From contig NZ_KB898679.1 in assembly GCF_000377765.1 (NCBI RefSeq), positions 1 to 64,000 on the forward strand: 64,000 bases of DNA. The letters are read 5' to 3'. The DNA is from Gracilibacillus lacisalsi DSM 19029. Lineage in GTDB: Bacteria > Bacillota > Bacilli > Bacillales > Amphibacillaceae. Of this stretch, positions 45,944-57,721 are shown one piece after another. The translations under genes and the position numbers were made by a program. The stretch's first letter is position 1; each line of letters opens with the position of its first letter. The notes beneath the pieces are model-generated. The model saw only the letters and a program-made list of their open reading frames with translations. It was not told the DNA's origin and made no database searches.

Positions 45944-48900
45944 TCAAGCTGGTAGTTTTGAATCTAATACTTGATCTAAATGCTCTTTAATGACAAGCAA
46001 TTGCTCTTTATTTTCTTCCTGATCTTCGATACCTGCTATAATTTGATGATAATACGCTTGTGTTTCTTCTTGATAGTGATCCCAAATCTCTTGATCATAG
46101 TACTCCCATTGTTTTTGATAAAAGCTAACCAAGTCTTGTTCCATTTTGGTTACAGCTTCACCCCAACACTTGTCGAAATATTCACCAGTATATTCCTCGA
46201 GATCCTTTCTTCCATTTTCAGCAAAAAAGCTTTTTGAGTCTTTGTAGGTATTACTCCACTTGGATAACAAACCTTTATCTACTTTTGTTTCTTCCAACTG
46301 TAAATTTGGCTGTGGTAAATGAATATCCTCTAGCTCCGATAACGAAAATTGTGGGTCTGCTTGTTTTACTTTCGTTTGGATTTCCTGACGCATTTGTTGT
46401 AACGCTTGATTAAAACTTTTCTCCAAACGAATGGAAATAGCTTCATATTCATGTTGTAATCGTGTGTCTATTGCTTTTGATAGTGCAGACAATGCTGTTT
46501 CGACTTCTTTCTTCCCTTTTCGACCATTCGATTGAATAGCACCTGGGTTAACATGATCCTTGAAGACATCGGCATATTGAATCGAAAACCGCTGTTTTGC
46601 ATAAAAAGTTTGTTTGGTTAATTTTTGCTTGACTTGATCGAAATAGGAGCGATCATCTCGTTGTTTGATTTCCTTCACTATTTCTCGTTGATTGGTTTTA
46701 CCTTGTTCTACTAGATGTTCTTTTTCCGCCTGATCTCCATTGATAATCGATAGCCATTTCGATACCAGAGCATTTGCTCTATGCAGATCCGTGTAGATAG
46801 AACGCATACTCATCTGAGTTAATTCTTCTTTCACAAAGCGATAAAACGATTGTTCAAATTGTGGTAATCCAGTCGTTTCACTTTTTTCTTCTATTGCCTT
46901 TTTACTGGAGACAGGAAACATTCTTGGATCTTTAATATCAAATTGAGATAATTCATTTCGGACATAATCCACAACTAGTTGAGCTTCTTGTTCATCTTTT
47001 GCCAAGTCAATCGCATTAATAATAAAGAACATTTTATCTAATTCAAACGCATCCTTCACCTTTCCGAGTCGTTCTAAAAATTGCTGATCAGGTTTGGAAA
47101 AGGGATGATTGTAATACGTGACGAACAAAATTGCATCAGCATCTTTGATATAGGAAAATGCTAAATCTGTATGTCGTGCATTAACGGAATCAGCTCCTGG
47201 TGTATCAACTAACGTAATTTGCTTTTCTGTTAGCGGACAGTCATAAAAAAGCTCCATTTCCTTAACAAAACATGCAATCTCTTCTTCACGAATATATGAA
47301 TGAAAGTCATCAAAACCAATAACATATTCGGAGCCAATTTTATTTTGCATCTCATTAAATCCATTGTAAAATGCGGTTAGAAATGACTTATGTTGATCGG
47401 CAATATCTAATTTGTCCATTTTGGTTTTTTGCATCCATTTATAAGCTTTAGTAAGACTTGAGAAGTCCTCTTCCACCATTTCCTTTATATCTGCTAAAAG
47501 TTCTTGTTCTTGTTTCATCACGACATATACATCTTTATGCTGATAATATCCATTTACCGGACTAATCTTATTTATGGCTGCCGTTGTCGGATTTGGTGAA
47601 ACAGGCAATACTTTCTCTCCAATTAATGCATTAGCAAAGGAAGATTTCCCGGCACTAAATGCACCAAATAGTGCAATCGTAAACGATCGGTTATGCAGTC
47701 GATCTTTTTTACTGTGTATTTCTTGTCGAATCGAATCTAAGCCATTAATTCCTTCAAACATTTGGTCTACTTCTTCGACATCTTTAACCGTTTCGTTAAA
47801 AGAAAACAAGGTTGTGTCTTTAACGTTATCAGTCTGTAGGTGTTGCTGTTTTGTCGCTTCCGCTTTTTTATGGTCTGGTAATTCTGCTATATCGATCACC
47901 TTATCGATAATTCTGGCATCTGATTCCTTCTCCAACGCCTGTAATACATCTTCACCAAAAGTAAGCTCTTTTCTTAAAATAGATTCAACATTATTTTTAT
48001 AGAGATGAAAATCGTGCTTCATTTGATCTATTTCTTCCTGAATGACTCCATACTTTTCGATTGTTTCTAACTCTGTTTTCTTTTCGGTTAATTGCGCTTC
48101 AATTGGCTTAAGAATTTTTTCTTTTAATTCATGCCACTTGTTTTTATAAAACTGACGATACATTTTCTTTATTGCTGCTGCGACCTGGTCTGTATAAACA
48201 AGTATATAATCACCATTTACTGTCGCACCATCATTCATTAGTTTCACTAGTTCATTTGTTTGGAAGCGCTCTTCAAAGATAGCCTCTGAAAAGTGAACTG
48301 ATAGATAAGGTTTTAAAAATTCCGACATTTTATCTCGTAATTTCCACTCTAGACTTACTTCTGCTTTTTCTTTTATCGCTTGATAGAAAGCAGTTAACCG
48401 GTCATTACGTTCGGCTTCTATCTTCTTGCGATTGCGGAACAGCCCAACTTTAAATTTGGGATCAAAGGCTTGAAGTACATACTTTGCTTTTTCACGAATT
48501 TCAAATGGAATCAGTTGTGCATTTCTCGTAGTTTGTTCAACCTCATGTATATAATCCTTTTCCAAATGGTGTTTCTTTTCTTGTAAGGCTTGAAATTGCT
48601 CTTGAGCATCTTGATAAGACACTGCTGGCAATTCTATCACTTCTACTTCTTCCTCTAAATCACTGAGTCTGTCATCCATTTGCTTTTGTCTTTGCTGGAT
48701 ACTTTGATAAACCGTGTATGCTGTACCATGCCATAAAGTATCCTGTAAAACCTGCTGATGATTAGTCGTTATTAAACGATTGATCGTTGCTCTTAATTCA
48801 TTAAATTGATTGATTGTCTTGTCTGTACCATTCATGGACGTATAATAGACTTGCTCAGGGGTAATAGCCCATTGCTGAAAAACTTGCTCTAAACTAGTTT

Positions 48901-49546
48901 GGAAATCAGTAAACGTTATTTCTGTTTCATCATGTTTATCCATCTGATTAATAATCACGTAGTATGGCTTATTCATTTCATCTATTTTTTTCAAAAATCG
49001 TGCATTTACCTCTGATTGAACATGGTTATAATCCATCACATAAAACAACACATCGACTTGGTGGAGTGCGGATTCGGTCATTAAGCGATCGGCATCATTG
49101 GCTGCATCAATACCTGGTGTATCCATAAAGGTTACCCCTTGGGGTAATGTCTCCATGTTTTTAAATATCTCCACTTTTTTGACTTCATCACCATCGCGAC
49201 ACAATTGATGCAGTTGATCCATCGGCGGAAGAGCTTTCATTTTAATTGCTGGCTGATCAGCAAAATGAACAATAACCCCGTCTTCTCCCTTTTTTATCTC
49301 GACGATATTAGCACTGGTTGGGATCGGGCTTTGAGGTAATAATGCTTCGCTCATTAAATGGTTAATTAACGTCGATTTTCCTGCTGAAAAATGCCCACTA
49401 AAACAAATATGTACCATTTGTTGCTGTAATTTAGCATAGTAATCAAGTATTTGCTCTTGTTGTGTTAGTTCCTTATTTTGTTCATAAAAATGATATAAGT
49501 CTGCTAATTGTTGCTTATCTACCCTTTGGCTACTTGTTGTCAACAT
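45944..49546 (-). CDS. dynA: Double dynamin-like GTPase
   Basis: 1200 residues with two complete dynamin modules fused head to tail, as in Bacillus subtilis DynA (YpbR). First GTPase: P-loop GHFSAGKSTLI at 51-61, switch DTPGIDAAND, base motif NQMDKHD. Second, from about 610: GAFSAGKSSFANAL, DTPGADSVN and NAIDLAKDE. Long helical stalks follow each. It binds and fuses or seals membranes from inside, protecting against pores and phage release. AAGGAG precedes the ATG, and TATAAT (49582-49587) is a good -10. No second partner gene nearby. Its 3' side is a repeat-free terminator; a repeat element lies upstream. Confidence 0.94.
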   Translation of the reverse strand: MLTTSSQRVDKQQLADLYHFYEQNKELTQQEQILDYYAKLQQQMVHICFSGHFSAGKSTLINHLMSEALLPQSPIPTSANIVEIKKGEDGVIVHFADQPAIKMKALPPMDQLHQLCRDGDEVKKVEIFKNMETLPQGVTFMDTPGIDAANDADRLMTESALHQVDVLFYVMDYNHVQSEVNARFLKKIDEMNKPYYVIINQMDKHDETEITFTDFQTSLEQVFQQWAITPEQVYYTSMNGTDKTINQFNELRATINRLITTNHQQVLQDTLWHGTAYTVYQSIQQRQKQMDDRLSDLEEEVEVIELPAVSYQDAQEQFQALQEKKHHLEKDYIHEVEQTTRNAQLIPFEIREKAKYVLQAFDPKFKVGLFRNRKKIEAERNDRLTAFYQAIKEKAEVSLEWKLRDKMSEFLKPYLSVHFSEAIFEERFQTNELVKLMNDGATVNGDYILVYTDQVAAAIKKMYRQFYKNKWHELKEKILKPIEAQLTEKKTELETIEKYGVIQEEIDQMKHDFHLYKNNVESILRKELTFGEDVLQALEKESDARIIDKVIDIAELPDHKKAEATKQQHLQTDNVKDTTLFSFNETVKDVEEVDQMFEGINGLDSIRQEIHSKKDRLHNRSFTIALFGAFSAGKSSFANALIGEKVLPVSPNPTTAAINKISPVNGYYQHKDVYVVMKQEQELLADIKEMVEEDFSSLTKAYKWMQKTKMDKLDIADQHKSFLTAFYNGFNEMQNKIGSEYVIGFDDFHSYIREEEIACFVKEMELFYDCPLTEKQITLVDTPGADSVNARHTDLAFSYIKDADAILFVTYYNHPFSKPDQQFLERLGKVKDAFELDKMFFIINAIDLAKDEQEAQLVVDYVRNELSQFDIKDPRMFPVSSKKAIEEKSETTGLPQFEQSFYRFVKEELTQMSMRSIYTDLHRANALVSKWLSIINGDQAEKEHLVEQGKTNQREIVKEIKQRDDRSYFDQVKQKLTKQTFYAKQRFSIQYADVFKDHVNPGAIQSNGRKGKKEVETALSALSKAIDTRLQHEYEAISIRLEKSFNQALQQMRQEIQTKVKQADPQFSLSELEDIHLPQPNLQLEETKVDKGLLSKWSNTYKDSKSFFAENGRKDLEEYTGEYFDKCWGEAVTKMEQDLVSFYQKQWEYYDQEIWDHYQEETQAYYHQIIAGIEDQEENKEQLLVIKEHLDQVLDSKLPA

Positions 49547-49638
49547 AATCTAAACTCCTTGATTGATCATTCTATTTTCCCATTATACTGATTTTTTACA
49601 ATTATGGCTAATAGTTTTCTTCCTTTTCCAACGATAAA

Positions 49639-50141
49639 CCATATACTGCGAAGTAATAAAAAGTGATAAAGTGAGGCTTTCTCCTATTCTGATTAATGAT
49701 GTGTACTCACAACCGCTCCGGCAGAATACTGCGCTTTCCGTGGCTCGGCTTCAGCTAACTTTGCAAAGAAGACCATTTTGCAAAGTGGATCTTCAGCTCT
49801 CGTGAGTCCCACAGGAGTCTCCGTATTCTGCCTCCGCTAAGCGTAGTGTTCTGATTATTAGAAGAAGAGAACTTTTAGGTATATATTCTATGAATTTCTC
49901 TTACATGATAAGAAATACACACTAAGCTGCGGAAAAATGCGACACTCCTGGGGGAACAGCGCAAGCCGAAGATCCAATTGGTGAAGTGATTTTCTTCACC
50001 AATTTAGCTGAGGCCGTACCCCCGGAAAGGGAGTGTTTTTCCGCAGCGACGAATTAGCATTTAACTTCAGAAGAATGGAAAGAAGCCACTAAAGTACGGG
50101 AAGAGAACAAATCCATGTCTAAGTTACTTCGCAATTTATGG
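49639..50141 (+). mobile_element. MITE-like repeat, copy 3 (two hairpin modules)
   Basis: 503 bp, the best preserved copy. Terminal inverted repeats are CCATATACTGCGAAGTAA (49639-49656) and TTACTTCGCAATTTATGG (50124-50141), 16 of 18 paired. Inside are module B, a hairpin at 49720-49832 with arms GGCAGAATAC/GTATTCTGCC, and module A at 49926-50047 with arms GCTGCGGAAAAA/TTTTTCCGCAGC. The modules face opposite ways. No transposase and no target-site duplication that I could see. It lies between the dynA promoter and the convergent parC terminator and explains the whole gap. Confidence 0.8.
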
Positions 50142-50173
50142 ATTATTCGAAGTTTATAATTCATGTTTTATGT

Positions 50174-50205
50174 AAAAAAGATACCCAACGAGAGGCTGGG
50201 TATCT
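50174..50205 (-). terminator. Terminator of parC
   Basis: A perfect 9-bp stem, AGATACCCA/TGGGTATCT, with a 9-base loop and TTTTTT on the minus strand, eight bases past the parC stop. Confidence 0.8.
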
Positions 50206-50212
50206 GGTTATT

Positions 50213-52666
50213 TTATTCTTTTTCTTCGTCAAAGGCTTTAGTTAGTTCCACTTTGGATTTGATGGTTGTTACTTCACCGTTAAGGTCGGTGTCGATTACG
50301 TATGAACCATTACTGTATCGATCACTTATTGGAAGCTCCATCGGTTTTACTTCATGGATTTCATCCTTCGCAGTTACTAAAGTGATAACATCCTCACTAT
50401 CAACTATATCAAAGCCAACAATGCGGTGTGGTTTTGATTTTAATTCCCTTAGCATAACCAATCCTTTTTTAGCACGAGAAGATTTCTCAAAGCGACCTAT
50501 CGTCATTCGTTTACAAGCACCACGCTGCGTAGTCACAAACAAATGTCTATTTTCTTGCAGTTCATCCATTAGAACCGCATTAACAACAAATTCATCCGCT
50601 TTTAACTGAATTGCTTTCACACCTGCAGCACGTTGGCCTATCACTGACACTTCTGATTCATGATACCAAAGTCCGTAACCTTTATTAGTAGCTACGAAAA
50701 TGTCCTGATTACCGTCTGTTTCATATACATTGACTAACTCGTCTCCTTTTTTCAAATTCAAAGCTATCAATGGACGGGAATAACGCTGTGAATAGTATAA
50801 ATCTAACGTACTTTTCTTTACCATACCATTTTTCGTAAAGAAAATGAGATATTTATCTTTGGCAAATTCGCGAATTGGTATGGCTTTAACAATCGTCTCA
50901 TCTTTATCAATAGAAGCTATATTAGACAAATGCTGACCCAGTTCTTTCCAGCGAATATCAGGTAGCTGGTGAACTGGTATCGGTACATAACGACCTTTAT
51001 TGGTAAACAGCAACAAATGATCTGTCGTGTTAAGTTCCAATAAAGAGATTAAATGGTCATTTTCTTTGATCGTAAAATCTTCATTGCTTGAAGCAGTATA
51101 TGACCTGATACTAGTTCGTTTTACATAGCCCTGTTCCGTCACAGTCGTAATGACATCTTCGCTAGCTACTGTTACCTCTACATTAATCTTTAATTCTTCA
51201 ATCTTTTCTTCGATTCTTGTACGACGCGCTTCTGCATATTGCTTTTTCATACTTCTTAAGTCTTTTTTAATAACAGATAGCAATTTCTTTTCATCTGCAA
51301 GAATCGCCTGATATTCAGCTATCGCTTTTTGAAGTTCATCCGCTTCTTTTTCTAAAGCTGTTATATCTGTATTGGTTAATCGGTATAACTGCAATGTCAC
51401 AATTGCTTCTGCTTGTGGTTCCGTAAAACCATATGCTTCCATAATACGCTTTTTGGCATCTTGTTTATCCTTAGATGAACGTATCGTTTGTATTAATTCA
51501 TCTAAAATGGAAACAGCTTTGATTAGACCTTCGACAATATGTGCTCTTTTTTCCGCTTTATTTAAATCAAATTTTGTTTGCCTAGTAACGACTTCTTTTT
51601 GATGCTCGATGTACGCATCAATCATTTGTAATAAATTTAATAATTGCGGTGTTTTATCCTTGATTGCCACCATATTAAAGTGATAGGTAATTTGTAAGTC
51701 GGTATTTTTATATAAATAGTTAAGTACACCTTGACTGTCTGCGTTTCTTTTTAACTCAACAACGATTCGTAAACCTGTTCGGTCTGTTTCATCGCGAACC
51801 TCTGCAATTCCTTCAACTTTGCGATCAATTCGTAGCTCATCCATTCGTTTAACTAGAACAGCCTTATTCACTTCATAAGGAATTTCGTCAATGACAATTT
51901 GTTCACGGTTTCCTTTCACCGATTCTATATTAGCCTTTCCACGTACGACAACTTTTCCTTTTCCGGTCTGATAAGCTTTCTTTAATCCTTCATAACCTTG
52001 GATAATCCCACCAGTAGGAAAATCTGGTCCTTTAACAATCTCCAGTAATTCTTCTACGGTTACAGAAGGTTTATCCAGACGTTTAATAATGGCATCGATG
52101 ACTTCACCTAAATTATGAGGTGGTATTTCAGTCGCATAACCGGCAGAAATACCAGTAGATCCATTCACTAATAAATTTGGTATTCTTGCTGGTAGTACAA
52201 CTGGTTCATCAATCGTATCGTCGAAGTTCGGGATATAATCAACTGTCCCTTTATCAATGTCACGAATTAATTCTGATGCGATAGCGGATAATCTCGCTTC
52301 GGTATAACGCATCGCTGCAGGTGGGTCACCATCAACACTACCATTGTTACCATGCATTTCTACTAACACATTACGAAGTTTCCATGTTTGACTTAATCGT
52401 ACCATGGCTTCATATACAGATGAATCACCATGTGGGTGATAATTACCGATTACGGTACCTACTGTTTTGGCTGATTTTCGGAAAGGTTTATCATGGGTGT
52501 TCTTTTCTTCGTGCATTGCAAACAGAATTCTGCGTTGTACTGGTTTTAGTCCATCACGTGCATCGGGTAGTGCACGATCTTGGATAATGTACTTACTGTA
52601 ACGTCCAAAACGATCTCCCATTACATCTTCTAGAGGGAGATCTAAATACTTTTCTTCTACTGCCAA
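50213..52666 (-). CDS. parC: DNA topoisomerase IV subunit A
   Basis: 817 residues. Breaks and rejoins DNA to unlink daughter chromosomes. The quinolone-region HPHGDSSVYEAM has the wild-type Ser82 and Glu86, and the catalytic tyrosine is Y121 in AAMRYTEARLS. The tower and coiled-coil parts lie to about residue 480, then a C-terminal beta-pinwheel with blades such as VFVTTQRG-type repeats. The start is TTG at 52666, 7 bases after AGGAGGAA; an upstream extension to 52714 covers that site. A 27-base hairpin (52691-52717) precedes the binding site. Downstream of parE, as in Bacillus. Confidence 0.95.
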   Translation of the reverse strand: MAVEEKYLDLPLEDVMGDRFGRYSKYIIQDRALPDARDGLKPVQRRILFAMHEEKNTHDKPFRKSAKTVGTVIGNYHPHGDSSVYEAMVRLSQTWKLRNVLVEMHGNNGSVDGDPPAAMRYTEARLSAIASELIRDIDKGTVDYIPNFDDTIDEPVVLPARIPNLLVNGSTGISAGYATEIPPHNLGEVIDAIIKRLDKPSVTVEELLEIVKGPDFPTGGIIQGYEGLKKAYQTGKGKVVVRGKANIESVKGNREQIVIDEIPYEVNKAVLVKRMDELRIDRKVEGIAEVRDETDRTGLRIVVELKRNADSQGVLNYLYKNTDLQITYHFNMVAIKDKTPQLLNLLQMIDAYIEHQKEVVTRQTKFDLNKAEKRAHIVEGLIKAVSILDELIQTIRSSKDKQDAKKRIMEAYGFTEPQAEAIVTLQLYRLTNTDITALEKEADELQKAIAEYQAILADEKKLLSVIKKDLRSMKKQYAEARRTRIEEKIEELKINVEVTVASEDVITTVTEQGYVKRTSIRSYTASSNEDFTIKENDHLISLLELNTTDHLLLFTNKGRYVPIPVHQLPDIRWKELGQHLSNIASIDKDETIVKAIPIREFAKDKYLIFFTKNGMVKKSTLDLYYSQRYSRPLIALNLKKGDELVNVYETDGNQDIFVATNKGYGLWYHESEVSVIGQRAAGVKAIQLKADEFVVNAVLMDELQENRHLFVTTQRGACKRMTIGRFEKSSRAKKGLVMLRELKSKPHRIVGFDIVDSEDVITLVTAKDEIHEVKPMELPISDRYSNGSYVIDTDLNGEVTTIKSKVELTKAFDEEKE

Positions 52667-52806
52667 CGAAATTCCTCCTATAAAGTAAGACTTCCAACAA
52701 TGGAGGTTCCCCACTGTTGGTTAGCAACAAGTATCATAGTGTTCTCGCCCGTTTCCCCCGCTATGCTTCCTTTGGATATTACGGACAATTAGCACCGTTA
52801 TAAGTC

Positions 52807-54780
<1,974 letters not shown>

Positions 54781-54800
54781 CTACACTACCTCTATACTAG

Positions 54801-54829
54801 AATATAGAACATACATTCCTGATTGTAAA
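54801..54829 (-). promoter_or_regulatory. parE promoter
   Basis: TTTACA (54824-54829), a 17-base spacer and TATATT (54801-54806) on the minus strand, 42 bases upstream of the parE start and close to the stop of the preceding gene. Confidence 0.5.
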
Positions 54830-54830
54830 G

Positions 54831-55244
54831 CTATTTCATTAAAACGGCATGTGCGACTTTTATACATTGGTCCATAATAACCTGTTTGTTATGTTTGGTT
54901 AAATAATCGTATGCTTCACGATCCATAACACCTTGTTGCATCCAAACATAGTCAGCATCCGTTTTTACGATTTCCTTCGCTAATTCTTTTAAGTAAATAG
55001 ATCGTCTGAAAATATTGATCAACTCAAAAGGTTCTTGCACGTCTTCTATGGAGTCATATGCCTTTTCACCTAACACTTCTTCCACATTCGGATTCACCGG
55101 AATGATTCGATATCCCTCATTTTGCATCGCTTTTGCAATTTGATACGAGGTTCGATATGATTTATCTGATAGCCCGATCACCGCAATAGTTTTCGTTTTT
55201 TCTAACATTTCGCGCATTAATGGTTGTTCATTTTCATTACTCAT
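54831..55244 (-). CDS. yneT: CoA-binding protein YneT/YccU
   Basis: 137 residues with a Rossmann fold of the CoA-binding family: TIAVIGLSDKSYRTSYQIAK, GYRIIPVNPNVEEVLGEKAY and the end VIMDQCIKVAHAVL. Its partner reaction is unknown. The ATG at 55244 follows GAGGTG; a frame from 55259 includes that site. It sits upstream of parE and is divergent from plsY, matching the Bacillus subtilis yneT position. Confidence 0.88.
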   Translation of the reverse strand: MSNENEQPLMREMLEKTKTIAVIGLSDKSYRTSYQIAKAMQNEGYRIIPVNPNVEEVLGEKAYDSIEDVQEPFELINIFRRSIYLKELAKEIVKTDADYVWMQQGVMDREAYDYLTKHNKQVIMDQCIKVAHAVLMK

Positions 55245-55464
55245 CTTGTTACACCTCATTTTTATTGATTAAACCATTTAATAGGATTTGACGCAAGTAA
55301 ACACGTAAAAAATGTTCCTGATTTCATCCATTTCTTGCTAGTTATTCTTCTGTTTTATCATAGTTGGACAAAAATTTAAATATTGCATGTATCTCTTTTA
55401 CAAACATCGTGCTAAAATAAAGTCAACAATATCAATCATAACATTATATTTAAGGAGTTTGATG

Positions 55465-56049
55465 ATGGAGTATATTATTTTTATCATTCTTGCCTATTTA
55501 CTTGGTTCAATACCTACTGGGCTAATCGTAGGTAAGGTCGGCTTTCAGAAAGATATCAGAGAACACGGTAGTGGCAACTTAGGTGCTACGAATACTTTTC
55601 GGGTACTCGGTGTTAAAGCTGGTATTACGGTAACCATAGTCGATATCTTAAAGGGTACTTTAGCTGCTGTATTACCGGTTCTTTTTCAAGCAGAAACAGT
55701 TTATCCACTGGTAGTCGGAATTTTTGCCGTTATAGGGCACATGTTCCCAATATTTGCGAAATTTAAAGGCGGGAAAGCAGTAGCAACCTCCTCAGGGGTA
55801 ATCTTAGGTGTTAATCCCTTATTATTTCTCATTATGGTCTGCAGCTTTTTAGTTATCCTTTATTTAACAAAATATGTATCACTAGCTTCTATGTTAACTG
55901 GTATTATTACCATTATCGTTACCATTGTCCAGCAAGATATTGGTTTAACGATTGTCATTTCTATTTTAACAGCATTTGTGATATATCGACACCAAGCAAA
56001 TATAAAAAGAATTATCAACAAAACCGAGCCTAAAATTAAATGGATGTAA
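55465..56049 (+). CDS. plsY: Acyl-phosphate:glycerol-3-phosphate acyltransferase
   Basis: 194 residues with about five membrane helices. Adds the first acyl chain, taken from acyl phosphate, to glycerol 3-phosphate in the membrane. The PlsY motifs are [13 protein letters not shown] (helix 1), [16 protein letters not shown], and [13 protein letters not shown] near 115. The chosen ATG at 55465 is seven bases after AAGGAG; the ATG just before it is also possible, but a frame beginning at 55387 has no binding site. Confidence 0.93.
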   Translation: MEYIIFIILAYLLGSIPTGLIVGKVGFQKDIREHGSGNLGATNTFRVLGVKAGITVTIVDILKGTLAAVLPVLFQAETVYPLVVGIFAVIGHMFPIFAKFKGGKAVATSSGVILGVNPLLFLIMVCSFLVILYLTKYVSLASMLTGIITIIVTIVQQDIGLTIVISILTAFVIYRHQANIKRIINKTEPKIKWM

Positions 56050-56082
56050 AAGGGTCTAACAGTACCGTTAGATCCTTTTTTC
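56050..56082 (+). terminator. Terminator of plsY
   Basis: AAGGGTCTAAC pairs with GTTAGATCCTT with one mismatch, a 6-base loop, and TTTTTTC on the + strand. Confidence 0.8.
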
Positions 56083-56094
56083 AAGCTTTTTAAA

Positions 56095-56123
56095 TTGAAT
56101 ATTGAACGCAGATTAAGTATACT
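56095..56123 (+). promoter_or_regulatory. folE2 promoter
   Basis: TTGAAT (56095-56100), a 17-base spacer and TATACT (56118-56123). No Zur-box-like palindrome was seen here, although the Bacillus subtilis folE2 gene is zinc-regulated. Confidence 0.5.
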
Positions 56124-56155
56124 TTGAAATAGTTGAAGACGAAAGGGGTCTAATC

Positions 56156-57079
56156 ATGAAAGATTTTAGCACCAAACAACTTCCAAACAAAACAGAAAGA
56201 CACAAATTGTTTGGCTCAGTTGAACCAGGTGAAAAAACAAAACCAACTGAAAAAGAAAAAATGCCTGATTTACAAAATACACAGAAAGACTTTTTATTTG
56301 ATATAGATCAAGTGGGAATTTCCAATGTCAAACATCCCATACAAGTGCAAAGTAAAGTGAAGCCAGAAACGCAAACAACTATCGGAACTTTTAAAATGAC
56401 TTCTTCCATTAAAAAAAGTCATAAAGGGACAAATATGAGCCGCTTTACAGAAATGATGCAGCACTATAGTGATGGTAATCCATTCGAGTTGTCTGTCTCA
56501 ACATTAAAACAATTTACTAAAGAAATGGCAGATCGACTAGAACAGGATGATAATCAAATCACAGTTTCATTTCCTTGGTTCTTTGAGCGCAGTGGACCAG
56601 CTTCAGACATGGCTGGCATGAATCATGCCAATGCAGAAATCACCATGATTTATGATAAAAATGCTGGTTATAACATGACAGTATCACTGGAAGGTACGAT
56701 TACTACATTGTGCCCTTGTTCAAAAGAAATTAGTGAATATAGTGCACATAACCAACGTGGTAATGTGAAAATGACTGCAGAATTATCACACGACTACAAT
56801 GAAGATGATGTAGACTGGAAACAAGCGTTATTAGAAGCAGCCGAAAGCAATGCAAGCGCACGAATCCATCCCGTTTTAAAACGACCAGATGAAAAAATGG
56901 TCACGGAACAAGCGTATGAAAATCCTCGCTTTGTGGAAGACATGGTTCGATTAGTCGCAGCGGATTTATATGAATTACCGTATATTGAGAAGTTTACCGT
57001 AACATGTGAAAATGAAGAATCCATCCATTTACATGATGCCATTGCATCGATAACGTATGATAAGGCACTTCATCGATGA
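56156..57079 (+). CDS. folE2: GTP cyclohydrolase FolE2 (type IB)
   Basis: 307 residues of the GCYH-IB/YciA family. Converts GTP to dihydroneopterin triphosphate for folate and other pterins, using Mn or another metal in place of zinc. The catalytic cysteine region [11 protein letters not shown] has C186 and C188, then [11 protein letters not shown]. The N-terminal 60 residues are a polar extension with [20 protein letters not shown] precedes the ATG. Followed by yidD after 11 bases, so the two are probably co-transcribed. Confidence 0.93.
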   Translation: MKDFSTKQLPNKTERHKLFGSVEPGEKTKPTEKEKMPDLQNTQKDFLFDIDQVGISNVKHPIQVQSKVKPETQTTIGTFKMTSSIKKSHKGTNMSRFTEMMQHYSDGNPFELSVSTLKQFTKEMADRLEQDDNQITVSFPWFFERSGPASDMAGMNHANAEITMIYDKNAGYNMTVSLEGTITTLCPCSKEISEYSAHNQRGNVKMTAELSHDYNEDDVDWKQALLEAAESNASARIHPVLKRPDEKMVTEQAYENPRFVEDMVRLVAADLYELPYIEKFTVTCENEESIHLHDAIASITYDKALHR

Positions 57080-57089
57080 GGTGAGTAAT

Positions 57090-57317
57090 TTGAAAACATT
57101 GATTATATCATTTATTCGTTTTTATCAACGTTTTATCAGTCCAATGTTTCCACCAAGTTGCCGGTTTCAACCAACTTGTTCTCATTATAGTTTAGAGTGT
57201 TTTCGCCAATTTAACATATGTAAAGCTACCTATTTATCTGTGAAAAGAATACTAAAATGTCATCCATTTCACCCAGGTGGTTTCGATCCCGTCCCTACCA
57301 AAAAGACCGAGCATTAA
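57090..57317 (+). CDS. yidD: Membrane protein insertion efficiency factor YidD
   Basis: 75 residues. Small cysteine-rich protein of the YidD family, thought to aid YidC-dependent insertion. The marks are [28 protein letters not shown] and the end [14 protein letters not shown]. An amphipathic N-terminal helix ([12 protein letters not shown]) is expected to sit on the membrane. The start is TTG at 57090 after GAGGTGAG; a frame opening at 57057 would overlap folE2. The stop lies in a terminator hairpin. Confidence 0.88.
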   Translation: MKTLIISFIRFYQRFISPMFPPSCRFQPTCSHYSLECFRQFNICKATYLSVKRILKCHPFHPGGFDPVPTKKTEH

Positions 57318-57336
57318 CGCTTGGTCTTCTTTGTTG
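57302..57336 (+). terminator. Terminator of folE2-yidD
   Basis: A 9-bp stem with a wobble, AGACCGAGC with GCTTGGTCT, and a TCTTTGTTG tract on the + strand, overlapping the yidD stop. Confidence 0.7.
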
Positions 57337-57418
57337 TGTAGAAAAATCCATAGGCTGGGCAGTTCTCATCTATCTTAATTAATGAGCAAAGATACGCTAT
57401 GCTGTTTAAGCGTTACTT

Positions 57419-57721
57419 TTACAAATGGAATTTCTTTATCTGTTCCCATTGTTGTTCATTGGTTAAGATTTCTTTTTGTCTGTCTCCAAATAAATCAAAA
57501 TGTGGATAATTCGGATCTTGGTGAATCCATTCCTTCCTCAGCCCGTATTTTTTACCCCATTCTATTAATTTCTGATAATCAGCACAACCTACTTTGGTAA
57601 CAGTTGTACATCCCGGAAATCGATCATCAATCCAGTAATGTGTTAGGAAAGCTATTTTCCCATTACGGACATCTGCTTTCCATGTTCTTAACGTATTTCT
57701 GTCAATTCCAAAAGCCATCAT
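57419..57721 (-). CDS. yneQ: YneQ-like conserved protein
   Basis: 100 residues, cytosolic, matching the Bacillaceae YneQ family by its string of conserved words: IAFLTHYWIDDRFPGCTTV, KVGCADYQKL and WIHQDPNYPHFDLFG. Function unknown. The ATG overlaps the yneP stop by one base (TAATG). The cysteine and histidine placement would allow metal binding, which is only a suggestion. Neighbour order matches yneP-yneQ in Bacillus subtilis. Confidence 0.85.
   Translation of the reverse strand: MMAFGIDRNTLRTWKADVRNGKIAFLTHYWIDDRFPGCTTVTKVGCADYQKLIEWGKKYGLRKEWIHQDPNYPHFDLFGDRQKEILTNEQQWEQIKKFHL

Noticed and set aside
47574-48002. 142-codon + strand frame within dynA
   Set aside because: Antisense shadow of the dynamin coding sequence; no binding site or recognisable domain.
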